Of a stretch of 64,000 nucleotides of DNA, positions 45,101 to 56,749 are shown in pieces. The translations under genes and the position numbers were made by a program. Every line of letters starts with the position of its first letter. Positions within the stretch are counted from its first letter, which is position 1. The notes beneath the pieces were generated by a model, which searched no databases, had not been told where the DNA came from, and worked only from the letters and a program-made list of their open reading frames with translations. The DNA is from Enchytraeus crypticus (Eukaryota > Annelida > Clitellata > Enchytraeida > Enchytraeidae), in assembly GCA_905160935.1 (NCBI GenBank), contig CAJHZI010000204.1, positions 1,446,001-1,510,000 of the forward strand, given 5' to 3'.

Positions 45101-48100
45101 TGGTTGACCAATAGAAGACAAAGAGTGTGCATTGAGGGTGAGTTTTCTGAATGGGCTGATGTTAAAAGTGGTGTGCCGCAGGGATCCGTGCTGGGCCCTG
45201 TATTATTTATAATATATATAAATGATATAGATGAAGAAATTTTAATTTAATAAATTTGCGTACGATTCAAAAATTGCAAAAAGTGTTAACAATGCTCATG
45301 ATGTTGGAAAGTTACAGATGATATAGTAAAAATACAAAATTGGTCTAACATCTGGCAGATGTAATTCAAGATTGATAAATGTAGGGTAATGCATTTGGGT
45401 AAAAATAGTTTAAATACTGATTACGTTCTAAACCACACAACACTAAAGTCTACCAATAGTGAAAAAGATCCAGGTGTATTGGTAGATAAGTCATTAAAGT
45501 TTAGAGAACAAGTTAATAAAGTAGTTAACAGTGCGAATTCTATTCTAGGTTTGATTTAAAAAACCTTGACCAGCAAAAGAAAATATATTAGTAAAATTAT
45601 ATAAATCATTGGTTAGGCCTAAACTGGAGTATTGTGTCCAAGCTTGTTGTCCTTATCTAAAAACAGATATAGATAAATTAGATAAAGTACAGGCTATAGC
45701 GACAAAACTAATTAAGGAGTGCAAGAATTTTAGCTATGAAAACCGACTACAGGATTAGTAGCTCTGAAAGAGAGAAGAGCTAGGGGAGATCTGATAGAAG
45801 TGTTCAAAATTCTAAAGGGATTTAGTAAGGTTGATTACAACACTTGGTTTAATTTAACTAATAGCTGCAGAACTAGAGGTCATAAATACAAACTTGTTAA
45901 ACCTATAAGTAGATTAGATATACGTGGAATGAGCTTCCAAAGGAAGTTGTAGAAGCAAAATCCATAAGTTAATTTAAAAATTTGTACGATAAATATAAGA
46001 AGTTGGTGTAATATTGCCCTATGTGTAAAATTACTTGTTAGATATTAGGCCCTAATTTGGTATTTTAGGTTGTATAGATATGTGTCATTAGGCTAGGCCT
46101 AAGACCATAAAGCTATTTTTTCATTCAAATAGCTGTTTACCTTGCCTTTTTGTAAATGCTGTTTAGTGTCATATCTAGCCTAAATATGTACATGTATATT
46201 GTGTTAGTTAAGTACATGTATATAGAACTTTATGCTTTCTGTTAGTTAATTGTGTACTTCTAGATTTTAGTTTTAATTGTGTTTTAATGAGTCTTAAACA
46301 AGCAATAATTTGCTTTCTGACTCAGAAACTGTTATGTTATATTATGTTATAAAAATTAAGAGCCTACTAAAGTAAGAAGACTAGTTAAAAACCCCATTGG
46401 TGAAGTACCGTTTAGTCTTCTTACCATACAACTTTGTATTACTATTTGTATTTGTATAAAAAAAACTGTCAAACGATTACATAAATCAATCCAAATGTGC
46501 CTTATAGTTTACAGCAAAACATCGTTTGAAATACAAAGCAAATCACAAACCGTACTAAGCCCGTCAGCAAACAGAGATAAAGCAATGATGCTGAGATCCT
46601 TGTAAGTGAACTGTCCATCAGAATCATCACACTTCTTCAGCAGATATCTCAGAAATGTCCAACCTCCACTGTTCTGCTCTGCTGAAAGCTGCTGCACCTC
46701 ACCACGTATCTTCGAGCAAGCCTCATCCACCAGTCTCTGTCCATTTCTACAATTCAACGCAAAACTATTAAGATTTAACGTCCGGCTCCTCATCCGAGGA
46801 CAACGTCAGGGTCGTCTGAAGTGAAATATAAAACAGCTAGCAGTTATACTACCAGCATGCACCACTAGTAAGTGGCTGGAGCTAGTGGCGAAGTCGGTAC
46901 GATACTCGACCGCGGATCAGTATGTGCGTGGTTCAAATCTTGGAATCGCCTATCCACTGACATCGCTTTCCACTGAGGAAACTGACGTTAACCTTGGCTC
47001 TACCGGCCTCTAATGCAGAGAATGAAGAGCAAATGAGATAAAAGGATAATTTGTTATCCAGACAGGAGCGAAGAAGAGGATGCATCTAAGCAAGAAATAA
47101 ATGTGTTCATTTGCTTAACATAATAGTTCAAGTATTATTTCTCATTCGCTTCTTGTTTTTCTTCCTTTTCTCCGATATAGCCAATTTTATGTCGCTAAGT
47201 GGGTAGTTAAGATACCAATCTCATTCTCGTTTGGTTCTGTTAATGTGTCATTTCCGAAGTATACATGTATATCGCAATCTTTTTTACGCTCACATAGACA
47301 GCACTTGAAAAACTGTTGATCTCAACACAAGACCATTTTATTACAAAACTTTGACATGACTTTTAGCTTGAATAAGTATGTCCCTTGTTTTGCATTGATT
47401 TACGTAACACCCATAATTATATGTAGTTCACTTCAGCAGATCCTCCTGGAATTAAATTTCGATTCTGACAAGACTAAGTGATAATTGTTCATTTCAATAC
47501 AGGACATTTGCCTAAACAATGAAAACAAATGAGAAGTTCATCTAGTTATACATAAAACTCAGCTTATCGTAGATTCCAAGATTTGAATCACGCACATACT
47601 GATCCGCGGTCGAGTATCTTACCGACTTCGCCACTAGCTCCAGCCACTTACTAGTGGTGCATGCTGGTAGTATAAACTGCTAGCTGTTTTAGCTAGCTGT
47701 TAAGCATTGTGTGGTTCCTACACCACACAATGAGTCATTGAGTTCTTCTAATCAGTTAAGTTAATGTTACTGACAGTAGTAGCGCTACAAAAGTGAGGTA
47801 GAGTGGAGGCTAAGAGCTTCTTGATGTCTTATTTTAATGTCATCTTAATATATTGAGCATTTTTGTAGATGGCAATAAAAATAGGTGGCGGGATGGAACC
47901 CCTCGAATTCCCCAAAACAGAAATTCTATTATTACTTAATTATCGACGGACGTATCTCGCCTCCTACTTAGATAAGCTCTAAGCTTATGGTTGTATCTGT
48001 TTCACTGCCAAGCTGCGCAAAATCAAAAAACTGCAATGCGAGATTAAGGAAGTTAAGTAAATAAATAATAACCCAAAGAAGAAATCTTCAGCTTCTATGA

Positions 48101-51100
48101 TTCTCTTCCATGTGGGAGTTGACAGCCTGCGATACCACGGCAGCGAGAAATAGAGTTTAGCAGAGAGTCGAAATATCTGATCATTGGCGTCGATCATCCG
48201 CTGCTGCCAGGACGCCACGGAGTTCGCGTCCTCGCTCAGACATCCGAGTCTCTTCTCAAAACTAGTCATCGCTGACGCTGTGCAAAGCATTTTATTTTTG
48301 TAGCACATCAGCTTTACAATAAAAATACAGTGTCGCATATGATAACAGTTAGCACTAATTATCCGGTGGAATATGAGACGGCAGTCAGTCGGTAACTAAG
48401 CGAACTTTAGCGAGTCAACAAGTGTTCATAAAATCCACAAGTGACTACCTCTTCGATAAAACCATCGATAGCTAAATCCTTCGATTGAATGCCGTAAAAT
48501 CGGTAATTAGAGGATTATGGCTAGTCGATGAGTAAAGCAGAAAAGTCTAAAAAGCGGTATAAATCTCAAATACAGAACCGCAGTTCAATGATATTAAGGT
48601 ACTAAAAAAAATGAGGCGGTGTCAACTATTATGCATCGATACAGGGACATGAGATTATTTTGGACTACCGTATGAATTTTCATACACACGAGTTATTTTC
48701 GAAATAGCTTAAGATTAGTTAAGAAATTCAATATCCATCTTTAAAATGTTATGCTACTTTTAAGATAAGCTAGGGCCGTGTACGTGTGCCGTCAGAATCA
48801 GCCTAACGGTTCTATTTGGTCTGGCTTCAGCTATGAATTACTAACTTTATCCGAAATGTAGATTAAAATAGAAATTTTAAAACATTTAATAATAGAATGC
48901 TTCTGCATATATACAAGTTTAGACCAGGTTAATAGTTTTGCAGGATCTGATTCAAGAAGATCGAATGCATACTTAAGGATCGTAGCGTTTATCGTTTAGC
49001 CCTAGAGCATTAAAATTATATTCCGCCTCTTGTGAAGGTATTAACATATTGATGTATGAAGTGCTCATTACGGAGCGTGAAAACACTCTTTGAATAGGAA
49101 TGAGTAACTTGAACCTGCCAATTCGCAGGACAATAGTGAGAGAGAAATACAACTTAATAAGAAACCCGTTTGTTAAAAAAATGCTTGCAATTATACGGTC
49201 AAATCTTCATAAAATTAATTACGCCTATTTACGTGTTTTTTCGTTATACAATGTCGAAAACATTCAGACTAGGATTCTAATCGGCGACATCCAGCTTTAT
49301 CAACCAACTCTGCTACCAAGTTTCGTATACAACCGATTCAACAGTAAATTATATCGAATAGGAAAACTGCATTAATTTAGCAGATAATGAAAAGACATCA
49401 AACTTAATTGAATATTTACAACTAATGAAATATTAGGAGTACAAAACCCGAAGCATTAAGATAAATTTACATTCGAGATTCCATCTAGAGATCTCATTGG
49501 TGATGTTACGCAGTAGCCCTGTCTGTCTGTCTCTGTGTCTGTCTATCCTCTCAGATATGAAATCATCAGCGACGAGGTTGACCTGAGGAAGAAAGGCCGG
49601 TACAGCGCGCGGTACCATCATAATCTGCTGTACCGCTGTACGCATGCGGTACCACTCCTCACCGTTTCTGAACAATTACATTATAATTATTTTAGCTGTT
49701 ATTCTAATAAATCCAGTGGACACAACGTTATAATATATTACAGAACAACAAGTCATTGACTCAGCAGGGGCTGAGCCGGTTACTTGTTGTTCGATAGCGG
49801 ATCAGTAGATACGGAGTTGAAATTCAGTGCTCTCTTCGTGACATAATATAAAACAGGAAACTGACATAAAACTTGGCTTGAATTTTGCGTTTGGCTTCAG
49901 CACAAACTCCAAAGAGTAGCGTGCTAGCTCAGAGAGATGGATTAGCATGCTGACTCCATAGTGATAGATTAGGGTGCTGATTTTATAGTCATAGATTAGG
50001 GTGCTGACTCCATTGTGATAGATAAGGGTGCTGACTCCGTAATCATAGATTAGGGTGCTGATTTATTTCACGGTGAAGGATTTGCGTGCGGGCTGACGCA
50101 TTTTGTTCGATCTTGTCTTGTTCTATAGCATAACACTGGGAACACTAAATACTTTAATAGAAACATTCTATTTTTCGATTGAAATGTCTTAGAAAATGTC
50201 CTTTCACTTATAAGGGTTCTCGGCTCTCTCTATTTGACTATTATCGTCGCGCGTGGGTACTGCGTAATTGCGTATAACTGCATACAGTCGCTTGGGTAGG
50301 GGGCATAGTTCGAGGAGGGGATATTGCGTAACGGTTATAGCGTTCGTCTCGGATACAAGTGGCCTGGGTTCAAAGCCCAGGTCAATCAAGTAAAGATGGA
50401 TATCCCCTTGGGCCCATCGAAGGTTAATCTTGTATCGGAGCTTGTTGCCGATTGGCGCAATCAATAGCAAAGATATGATTAACCATGGAAAGGATTAATA
50501 ATAACCTGCAAGTAGCCTGTAAAGTTGTCTCGAAGACTGGACACCGGCCGTGACACCGCTATAAAAATTGTCGGAGGTTATTATTATAATAATATTATTA
50601 TTATTAATTGCATACAGTCGCGTGGGTACTGCGTATAGTTGCATACAGGTGCATGGGTACTGCGTATAATTGCATACAGTCGCGTGGGTACTGTGTATAA
50701 CTGCATACAGGCGCATGTATACTGCACATAATTGCATACAGACGCGTGGGTACTGCACATAATTGCATACAGGCGCGTGGGTACTGCACATAATTGCATA
50801 CCGGCGCAGCGTATAATTGCATACAGGCGCGTGGGTACTGCGTATAATTTCATACAGGCGCGTGGGTACTGCACATAATTGCATACAGGCGCGTGGGTAC
50901 TGCACATAATTGCATACCGGCGCAGCGTATAATTGCATACAGGCGCGTGGGTACTGCGTATAATTGCATACAGGCGCGTGGGTACTGAGGTAATTATTTT
51001 TCAGTAATATATTTTGAGTGCTATATTAAGTATTAAGAGAATGCATATAATGAGTTCGCATATTTAGTATTACTCGTGTTGTGTCCCGGTTGCTGAAGAA

Positions 51101-53374
51101 TAGATCAAGTGTGAACTGCACGTGTCGTATATGGTGACAAAGCACTAAGATCTAACCAACGTCCGAAAGGGCATGTTACAACATTTTCTAAATCTCGACA
51201 TTAGCTAAACTGTGATTCAAGGAAAGAAGAAGATGATGATGATATTAAGTGTTACGAGAAAATAATTTCCAGATGCTACATACGTGTTTCCTAGCCCAAG
51301 TGACATATCACGATACTTTCTATACATCTGTGTTGTGACCAGCAGCGGTACTATATTTGGCATTTTGCCAACATTCTGAAACACTTTCTGAATTAGGTCA
51401 GGGTCGAATATATGAACTGTGGCGTCGCCGTTGAGTGTGACCTTGAACAATTTACCGTATCTCCGGTAGCACGAAATGAGGAAGTTGTGATAATCATCCG
51501 GTTTGTATCCAATTCCCAATCGTCCATCTAAACATTACAAAATACCACCTAAGCACAATAAAATTTATTTTCCCAGTAAAAATATTAAAGTAACCTAGGA
51601 TATTATATAAAAATTATTCTGAAAGTCGACATAATATCACTGTCAGAAATAGTAGAACAATTTTAACATTACTGCATTATTTGTAAATTATAGAACTGAG
51701 AATTAAATTATTGAGTTAATATAACATTTATGTTGGTCATGTTCATGTAGGCAATATATGATACCTTCCTGACTGCTCCTGGTTCTTTACAATTCTGATT
51801 TCTAATAGTTTTCAATATGAGTTTTTAATTAGGCCTATGGTAAGATTAGACTGATTCATTTAATATTGTTTTTTTATTTCTAAAGGATGAGTTAATGCAG
51901 CAATATTTAAGCAAAAGCGATAATAATAATAATAATAATAAAGGTTTAACGTCTGTTTCCTCATGCAGGGATGATGTCAGGGACGTATGTCAATATATAG
52001 AGGACTTATTTCAGTAGTGCGTCAAAATTTCTATGCGAAAAATGTCACTGTTGGCAAATTAAGGTAATTGGGCGTAGGTCTATACATGTATTGCAATAAA
52101 TTTATTTCAATAATCAACACCTACGGCATTTTGCTCCGATGAGATGAGAAAATGAATAAAATTAAGAATCTCTTGTAGCTGTCATTAGGTTCGTAGACAA
52201 TACATTCAATAGTACCTAATTTAATCCCCCCTAGCTCCCCTTTAATCCCCCTCATATCTCATGTTCAAGAATTATTAGTCTCTCCCTGAAATAAGTATTT
52301 CCCCTATTGTCTTGTTGATCAACATTAACTTTTCCGGCAAGTTACTTGCAAATTATTCTAGCACTTGCTAGAATTTTAATAAAGTATTTAGCCATTATTT
52401 TTCAGGGATTTTAATTAAACTTTAGCAAGTTATATTTCAAAATATATTTTTTGTAAATTGTGAATACTTCGTTGAAATCTTGACGACCCATAGAAGCATT
52501 GCTTGTTTAGATTTTTTGGTATTGACTCGTCTCATACTCGTTGATGTAACAAGCAACTAAAGTGATACCAACGTTGTCGCCTTAATTAACGAGCAATATA
52601 AAGGCATAACCGGTGAAAGTTGAGATGATAAATCAGCCGGTAAATAAGCGGACTTTAGAGGATCAAAAAGTTTTCATAAATGCAAACGTGGCTATCCCCT
52701 CGATAAACACTTCGGTAGCTGTTATCTTTTTGAACGACGTAGAATTGCACACTAGATTTCCGGCATTGATTCCCTACATTGAATTCACTTGGAATTAATT
52801 TTAAGCAGTACAGACCGTTGTTACCTGTTTTAAAAAGAGGTAACACTCCTATGTACGGCAATCCTATCGGACCAGGAATATTCTCAAACGATTTAACTTC
52901 CGTTTCGCCTTCCTTATCTTCAACAACTTCATCACGTGCCTGCTTTGATAGGTTCGTTGCTTGACCGGAAGTTGACATGCTTCGCCTGAACTGACAAGGT
53001 CTTCCATCTTTGTTCAGTTTTCTGTCGTTTATATTTGTGGGATTGTTATTGACCTTCAGAACGCTATTGCAAGACGCAGACGGTGTTGACACTTTCAAAG
53101 CATGATTTTTATTTTTACATTTAGATAAACGTAACATCGAGAAGTCTTCACTACTGCTGAGATGTTTCAGACGTGTGGAGGTAAATTGATCTGCGCCCTT
53201 TGTAAATCTTATGAATCCTTTATTTGAAAGTGCACTTAAATGCGTGGAGAAAAAATTACTGCAATTTATTTTCCAGCTACTTGAATTTAATTCGCGTCTA
53301 CAGTTATACGAACATAGCCAGTTGCACCGGCCAAAGTTTCGCATTAGAAACCTCGAATCTCGCGCATAACCCAT
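42139..53374 (-). CDS. Cytochrome P450, mitochondrial clan
   Basis: Haem monooxygenase, probably imported into mitochondria and fed electrons by adrenodoxin. Exons in transcript order: 53374-52825, 51527-51284, 49667-49471, 48277-48073, 46746-46551, 44881-44712, 44060-43982, 43392-43239, 42299-42139. Phases agree throughout, giving 651 residues. Exon 1 holds a long basic, Ser-rich N terminus and then [11 protein letters not shown], the proline-rich hinge. Exon 3 has NGEEWYRMR. The I-helix spans exons 5/6 as [13 protein letters not shown], with Ser where many P450s have an acid before the Thr pair. The K-helix ExxR is KEGFR, then YQPERW and the haem loop [11 protein letters not shown] with the Cys ligand. 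The usual Arg-Arg after the haem loop is Met-Arg here. The haem-loop wording and PERW context point to the mitochondrial clan; subfamily not assigned. The exact start Met is uncertain and the N terminus is unusually long. Confidence 0.9.
42647..42826. mobile_element. MITE candidate, 180 bp
   Basis: The ends CCAGCGGTTAAAGTGGG and CCCACTTTAACCACTGG are inverted repeats with one mismatch, flanked by TTACTA on each side. It has no coding capacity and lies in the last P450 intron. Confidence 0.7.
43025..43234 (+). repeat. SINE-like repeat D abutting P450 exon 8
   Basis: Contains AAGGCAAAGGGAAACCACTT and ends CTTAGCAGAACACTAGAGAGAG. This 3' terminus lies within about five bases of the exon 8 donor, so on the minus strand the intron begins with the retroposon tail. 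Confidence 0.6.
43750..43905 (-). repeat. SINE-like repeat E fragment
   Basis: GAATGCCCTTTTTGACACCG, TTGGATCTTAGTGCTTTA and GACATGTGCAGTC align with 11320-11400. It lies in a P450 intron. Confidence 0.6.
44470..44660 (+). mobile_element. 3' part of non-LTR family R
   Basis: AGATTCAATGGAAGGAAGAA, AAGACATGGGATGTTGGATA and the ending AAGACATGGATCTGCCATGA match the family's 3' coding remnant and tail. It lies in P450 intron 6. Confidence 0.65.
44882..44990. repeat. Tandem copies of the P450 exon 6 acceptor and exon start
   Basis: The plus-strand phrase GGTCTGCAGGTTATAATAT occurs at 44880 (true exon edge), 44929 and 44970. Each extra copy carries 22 intron bases ending CTGCAG (minus strand) plus about 19 bases resembling the exon start ACCACGCCCGCTCTTGTT. 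Spacing 49 and 41. Using the farthest acceptor would add 90 in-frame, stop-free bases. Confidence 0.9.
45037..46010 (+). mobile_element. CR1-like non-LTR retrotransposon fragment
   Basis: Plus-strand pieces: [52 protein letters not shown] sequence just after a frame break near 45245, then [29 protein letters not shown] and [16 protein letters not shown]. Frameshifts and stops are frequent towards the end, and the 5' part is missing. It lies antisense in P450 intron 5. Confidence 0.85.
46872..47007 (+). repeat. SINE family A in P450 intron 4
   Basis: Head GGCTGGAGCTAGTGGCGAAG, A-box region AGTCGGTACGATACTCGACC, GCGGATCAG, B box GGTTCAAATC, then the L2-like tail CACTGAGGAAACTGACGTTAA. The GCGGATCAG phrase suggests tRNA-Arg ancestry. 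Confidence 0.8.
47573..47668 (-). repeat. SINE family A, head only
   Basis: Minus-strand GGCTGGAGCTAGTGGCGAAG through TTCAAATCTTGGAATC, then unrelated sequence. It forms part of the right arm of the inverted repeat. Confidence 0.8.
48368..48510 (+). repeat. Dispersed repeat H, copy 1
   Basis: Shares CAGTCGGTAACTAAGCGAAC, GTTCATAAAATCCACAAGTG and the CTTCGATAAAAC region with 52612-52750 (diverged). Both copies are in P450 introns. Confidence 0.5.
48985..49148 (+). repeat. SINE-like repeat D, 3' part
   Basis: Ends ACTTGAACCTGCCAATTCGC then AGGACAATAGTGAGAGAGA. It lies in P450 intron 3. Confidence 0.55.
49772..49885 (+). repeat. SINE family A' in P450 intron 2
   Basis: GGCTGAGCCGGTTACTTGTT, GCGGATCAGTAGAT, a decayed B box, and the tail CAGGAAACTGACATAAAACT. 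Confidence 0.65.
49920..50070. repeat. ~30-bp minisatellite
   Basis: Five units of the form GATTAGGGTGCTGACTCCAT with variable ends. Confidence 0.85.
50250..50290. repeat. 31-bp minisatellite, fragment left of the SINE C insertion
   Basis: CGTGGGTACTGCGTAATTGC and GCATACAGTCGC match the array at 50595-51000. The SINE between them appears to have inserted into the array. Confidence 0.75.
50317..50612 (+). repeat. SINE family C, full copy
   Basis: A tRNA-like head starts GGGGATATTGCGTAACGG and has a perfect T-arm-like hairpin, CTGGGTTCAAAGCCCAG. GGGGATAT can pair with ATATCCCC at 50400-50407, but 18 extra bases separate it from the T arm, so it is not a functional tRNA. The body is followed by the tail GTCTCGAAGACTGGACACCG and (TTA)n, shared with 39925-40003. 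Confidence 0.75.
50595..51000. repeat. 31-bp minisatellite with higher-order structure
   Basis: About 12 units containing GCATACAGGCGCGTGGGTAC and GCGTATAATT or GCACATAATT. A shortened unit (CATACCGGCGCAGCGTATAA) occurs twice, about 120 bases apart, showing block duplication. Long open frames on the minus strand here are products of the repeat. Confidence 0.95.
51074..51245 (+). repeat. SINE-like repeat E in P450 intron 2
   Basis: GTGTTGTGTCCCGGTTGCTG through CACTAAGATC, CCAACGTCCGAAAGGGCATG and CTGTGATTCAAGG to a (GAT)n end. The end lies about 40 bases from exon 2. Confidence 0.65.
51919..51990 (-). mobile_element. L2-like 3' tail, solitary
   Basis: On the minus strand: CCCTGACATCATCCCTGCAT, GAGGAAACAGACGTTAAACC and (TTA)n. 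It is almost identical to the terminus at 40718-40775. Confidence 0.8.
52612..52750 (+). repeat. Dispersed repeat H, copy 2
   Basis: Diverged partner of 48368-48510, about 75 bases from P450 exon 1. Confidence 0.5.
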
Positions 53375-55009
53375 TGAAATCTGAAGTCGGTTAGCTGATT
53401 CAATGATACTATATTATATAGATCAATTTTGCTTTTAAGCACCCTGTAACAAAACACATATTTTAAATTAAATATAGCATTATAGCATAACTTTGACTGC
53501 AATGGTCTCATGACTCTCATCTCCAATACAAGCTTTTAAGTTTTATACGAACAGTTTTCCTTTGACAACGCAGCAAGAAATTTATGCAACCAATTTAGGC
53601 TATTTCTTATTTAGGCCTACTTCTTCCAAATTTAACAATACAGGCTAATATTCAGTAGGGCCTATCAGATCCCTATCCTATTATACTGATATTATACCTA
53701 TTACCTATTATCCCTATCTGATTATATCCTATTAAAAATATACTGCGTCACCATAAACTATACAGTACACTACACTAGGCCTATCATCAATTAATTGATC
53801 GAAAAGCTTGCTGGTTAAATAGATAAGCAATTTAATGGGTTATGTCAGTAATTTTAGTCAAAGGATCGGCATATTTTGGATCGATTTATTGCAGATCTAT
53901 TACACTTAAGATTTTCAAATAGAAGAGTCAAAATTTAAATTTTTTAAAACAGATTTGAATTTATTAAAAGGCAAGAATCTAAAATTGTGATACTATCGAT
54001 CGGATCATACGATATCCATAACCACGTAATTCTCATTTCAAAAGAAAGTCACAGTAGAATTACTGTAAGCGGCAACATACAACTTACAGTTAGTCAACAT
54101 GTATGTACTAGTGCCATCAGCTTCGAACATTCTATTCAATTAACCACAAGTAACTACTAACATAATATTTTTTATAGACCTACTCTTTTGTAATTAATTA
54201 ATAGCTATTATAGCTACTATTTTTATCAAAACCATTATGACGGATTTTTCGATCACTGAAATGTTGATCAAAGAAGCTAAGCATGTAGGGCTATAGCCTA
54301 CCTCTGAAGTGTACCAGAGTTATCAGGGCTATACAGTGTACAATCAACGTGTATATCGTTGTACTACTTCTGCTTCATGCACTGCATGTTTAGCTTTGTT
54401 AAATGCCTATTTTCTCTCTCTCTCTCTCAACACACATAAAAAAACATATTTTTATTAAAAAATAACAATTGGGTTTCTTTTGTAGTTTGCATTGCATCGT
54501 TTGCAAACAACTAATCATCATTATGGACAGGAGAAATGCAGTAGTAATAGAATATTTCTCAGTAACTGACTCATGAATTCCTGAATCTGTTCCTAAATGT
54601 ACTCAGTCAGTCAGCCTCAATTTTTTCAAACATAATTTGGCAGTTTTCTTATCAGTTTCATCATGCCTCAGATTAGGACTCTGGCATACAATGGAAGATG
54701 ATGATGATGATGTCTTATTGGTATTTTGTGGCTTTTTAATATGCATAAGTTTATGAGCCAACTATAAATTTACCAAGAAAGGAAACCATGTAGCACATGC
54801 GGTATGTCATGTGTGTAACTATACGAACAAAAAAAAATAAAAATAGAAATAAAATAAAATAGCATATGGCTTACAGGTTATTGTGAAGGTTTGTTGGTAC
54901 ATTTTGGCAACAAACTGTAAAAGAAATACAATATTTATTCCCCACGACAATGACTGTATATTTACAAATTATTATTTCTTTCAGACACGTCACAAAACTT
55001 AAACGAATG
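53375..55009. other. P450 5' flank / intergenic
   Basis: AT-rich, with a short CT run near 54414. No promoter motif or gene recognised. Confidence 0.35.
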
Positions 55010-55080
55010 GATAAAAAGTCTAATCGTATCCCTACCCTGGTTAAACTGGGATTTAAGGGAAGATGATGATGACGATGATT
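55010..55080 (+). repeat. SINE-like repeat E, 3' end
   Basis: TCTAATCGTATCCCTACCCT, GGTTAAACTGGGATTTAAGG, then GATGATGATGACGATGAT. Confidence 0.7.
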
Positions 55081-55089
55081 ATTTCTTTC

Positions 55090-55615
55090 AGACACTATAG
55101 TTATTTATCAACTTTATTTAGAAATCTAAACTTAAAATATACCAAAAAACTTATTAATAACATATAGGAACTATGTTACTTTAAAGTTGGTACTGAAACT
55201 TATGCGTTAAAAGCAAACAAAAATTAAAACATAAAACAATCAAAAACACAAAAAACAATTAAAAACACGGCCAAAAACATGTATTTTCATCACTAGGCCT
55301 AACAGATAAGAGTTTAATGAATGCACAATGCAATTATTATACCATCTTAAAATATTATTAGGCTACATATTTTATATATGATATAATTGTTATTTATTTA
55401 AGAAACTATAGTTATTCATTTATTCATAAACTCTATTTATAAATCTAAACAAAAATATACTAGAAAACCTTACAATAACATGTAGGTAGGCACTATGTTA
55501 CTTTAAAGTTACTACAGAAACTTAAGAGTTAAAAAACAATTTTTAAAAAAACAACAAAAACAAAAAAAATCAATTTTTAAAAACACGGCCAAAATACATG
55601 TTTTTTCATCATTAC
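55090..55615. repeat. Direct duplication of ~200 bp
   Basis: 55090-55300 and 55405-55615 share ACTATAGTTATT, AAATCTAAAC, ACTATGTTACTTTAAAGTT and AAAAACACGGCCAAAA in the same order. They are diverged and separated by about 100 bp. Confidence 0.8.
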
Positions 55616-55649
55616 ATGCTGCATAAACAGCACCCTATCCACTAAAACG

Positions 55650-55790
55650 TTTTTTTCAGATAAGGCTATGCCCTTCCCCACTTCATGTAGTCTTTGGGTT
55701 GAGAAAAAGATGGCTTCCATAATGGTTTCCATTTACCTTCCTTAGTCCTTGCTTAGTTCCAACTTCCTTCGTCGTTCATCATTGGTTCTG
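55650..55790 (-). repeat. SINE-like repeat D, diverged fragment
   Basis: AAGGCTATGCCC, AAAAAGATGGCTTCCATAAT and GGTTTCCATTTACCTTCCTT align with 10640-10740. Confidence 0.5.
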
Positions 55791-56417
55791 ACGCAACAGG
55801 GGAAGAATTACCTTCAAAATGAAGTAGGGCCTATATGTACAGTCTTTTCTAAATCGAGGAAATGCCTATGAAAGTATATGAAATAGTAAATCATTCTTTA
55901 AATGTTCGATATCACGTTATTAGCAGTTTAGACTCATTAAGCGTATCGCGCTTGTACATGCAGGCATATATAAATTACGAAAGATTAGATAAAAACTTGC
56001 TAAAAACTTAATTTGTACTCCACGACTAACAGTCATATCTCTATTTAAAATTTACTTTGGTAAAATATAATTGAAGTAGGCTGTATTGGTCATTATACGC
56101 AAATATTTAGGCAATAATAACGAATATTAGCCTCCGTAGTCTGTCGTAATCCTATAAAACATTTAGACCCTACAGTAGCGGCACGTAAGCCTGAAATAAT
56201 GGCAAACCTTTATCAGCGTGTGCAGAACTTGTGAAGCAATCGACCTTTGAACATTGAACTCTAGCGCCTGCGGTCTACTAAATATTGACCCAGTTGTAGC
56301 TGCCTTTACATGTATAAATATTTGTACATCGTGGTTTCGCAGATAATAAGTTATCTGTACTTTCGTTGATTTCAAGACAACTCATTTTACATTTACGAAG
56401 ATAGTTGCAATTTTACT

Positions 56418-56650
56418 CGTGTTATGTCCAGGTAGCTGAAGAATAGATCAACCGCGGACTGCTCGCGGCATAGAAGGCTACAACGTACGTACTAGATTCA
56501 AATCAACGTCAGAAAGGGGGCATTCGGTGTGTGTGCGCATACGTAGGCTCCAGAAATTGCTACGAAAATTTTTAGAGCGAATAGAAGGAAGGTCTATTCG
56601 TATCCCGACCCTTGTTAAACTGGGATTCAAGAATGATGATGATGACGAAG
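56418..56650 (+). repeat. SINE-like repeat E, near full-length
   Basis: GTGTTATGTCCAGGTAGCTG, CAACGTCAGAAAGGGGGCAT, GGTCTATTCGTATCCCGACC, GTTAAACTGGGATTCAAG and a GATGATGATGA end. Confidence 0.75.
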
Positions 56651-56749
56651 ATACCAGTAGGCCTAATTTTGAAACAATTACGGACTATAGTGGGAGAGGA
56701 TGTAGATCTTACCGTGGACAGTAAAGTTTCCTAAAACTAATATCCTTTC

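Larger units (their letters stand above)
46830..47697. repeat. Inverted repeat of about 120 bp, arms 46830-46951 and 47571-47697
   Basis: The left arm runs from AAAACAGCTAGCAGTT through GCATGCACCACTAGTAAG into the SINE A head. The right arm is nearly its exact reverse complement. The matching part extends upstream of the normal SINE start, so the two arms share non-SINE sequence as well. Confidence 0.85.

Noticed and set aside
50317-50407. Functional tRNA gene
   Set aside because: The T arm is good, but 18 extra bases separate it from the acceptor strand, and the body and tail recur as a SINE.
50495-50938. Cys/Tyr-rich open frames on the minus strand
   Set aside because: They are products of the 31-bp minisatellite in three overlapping frames.
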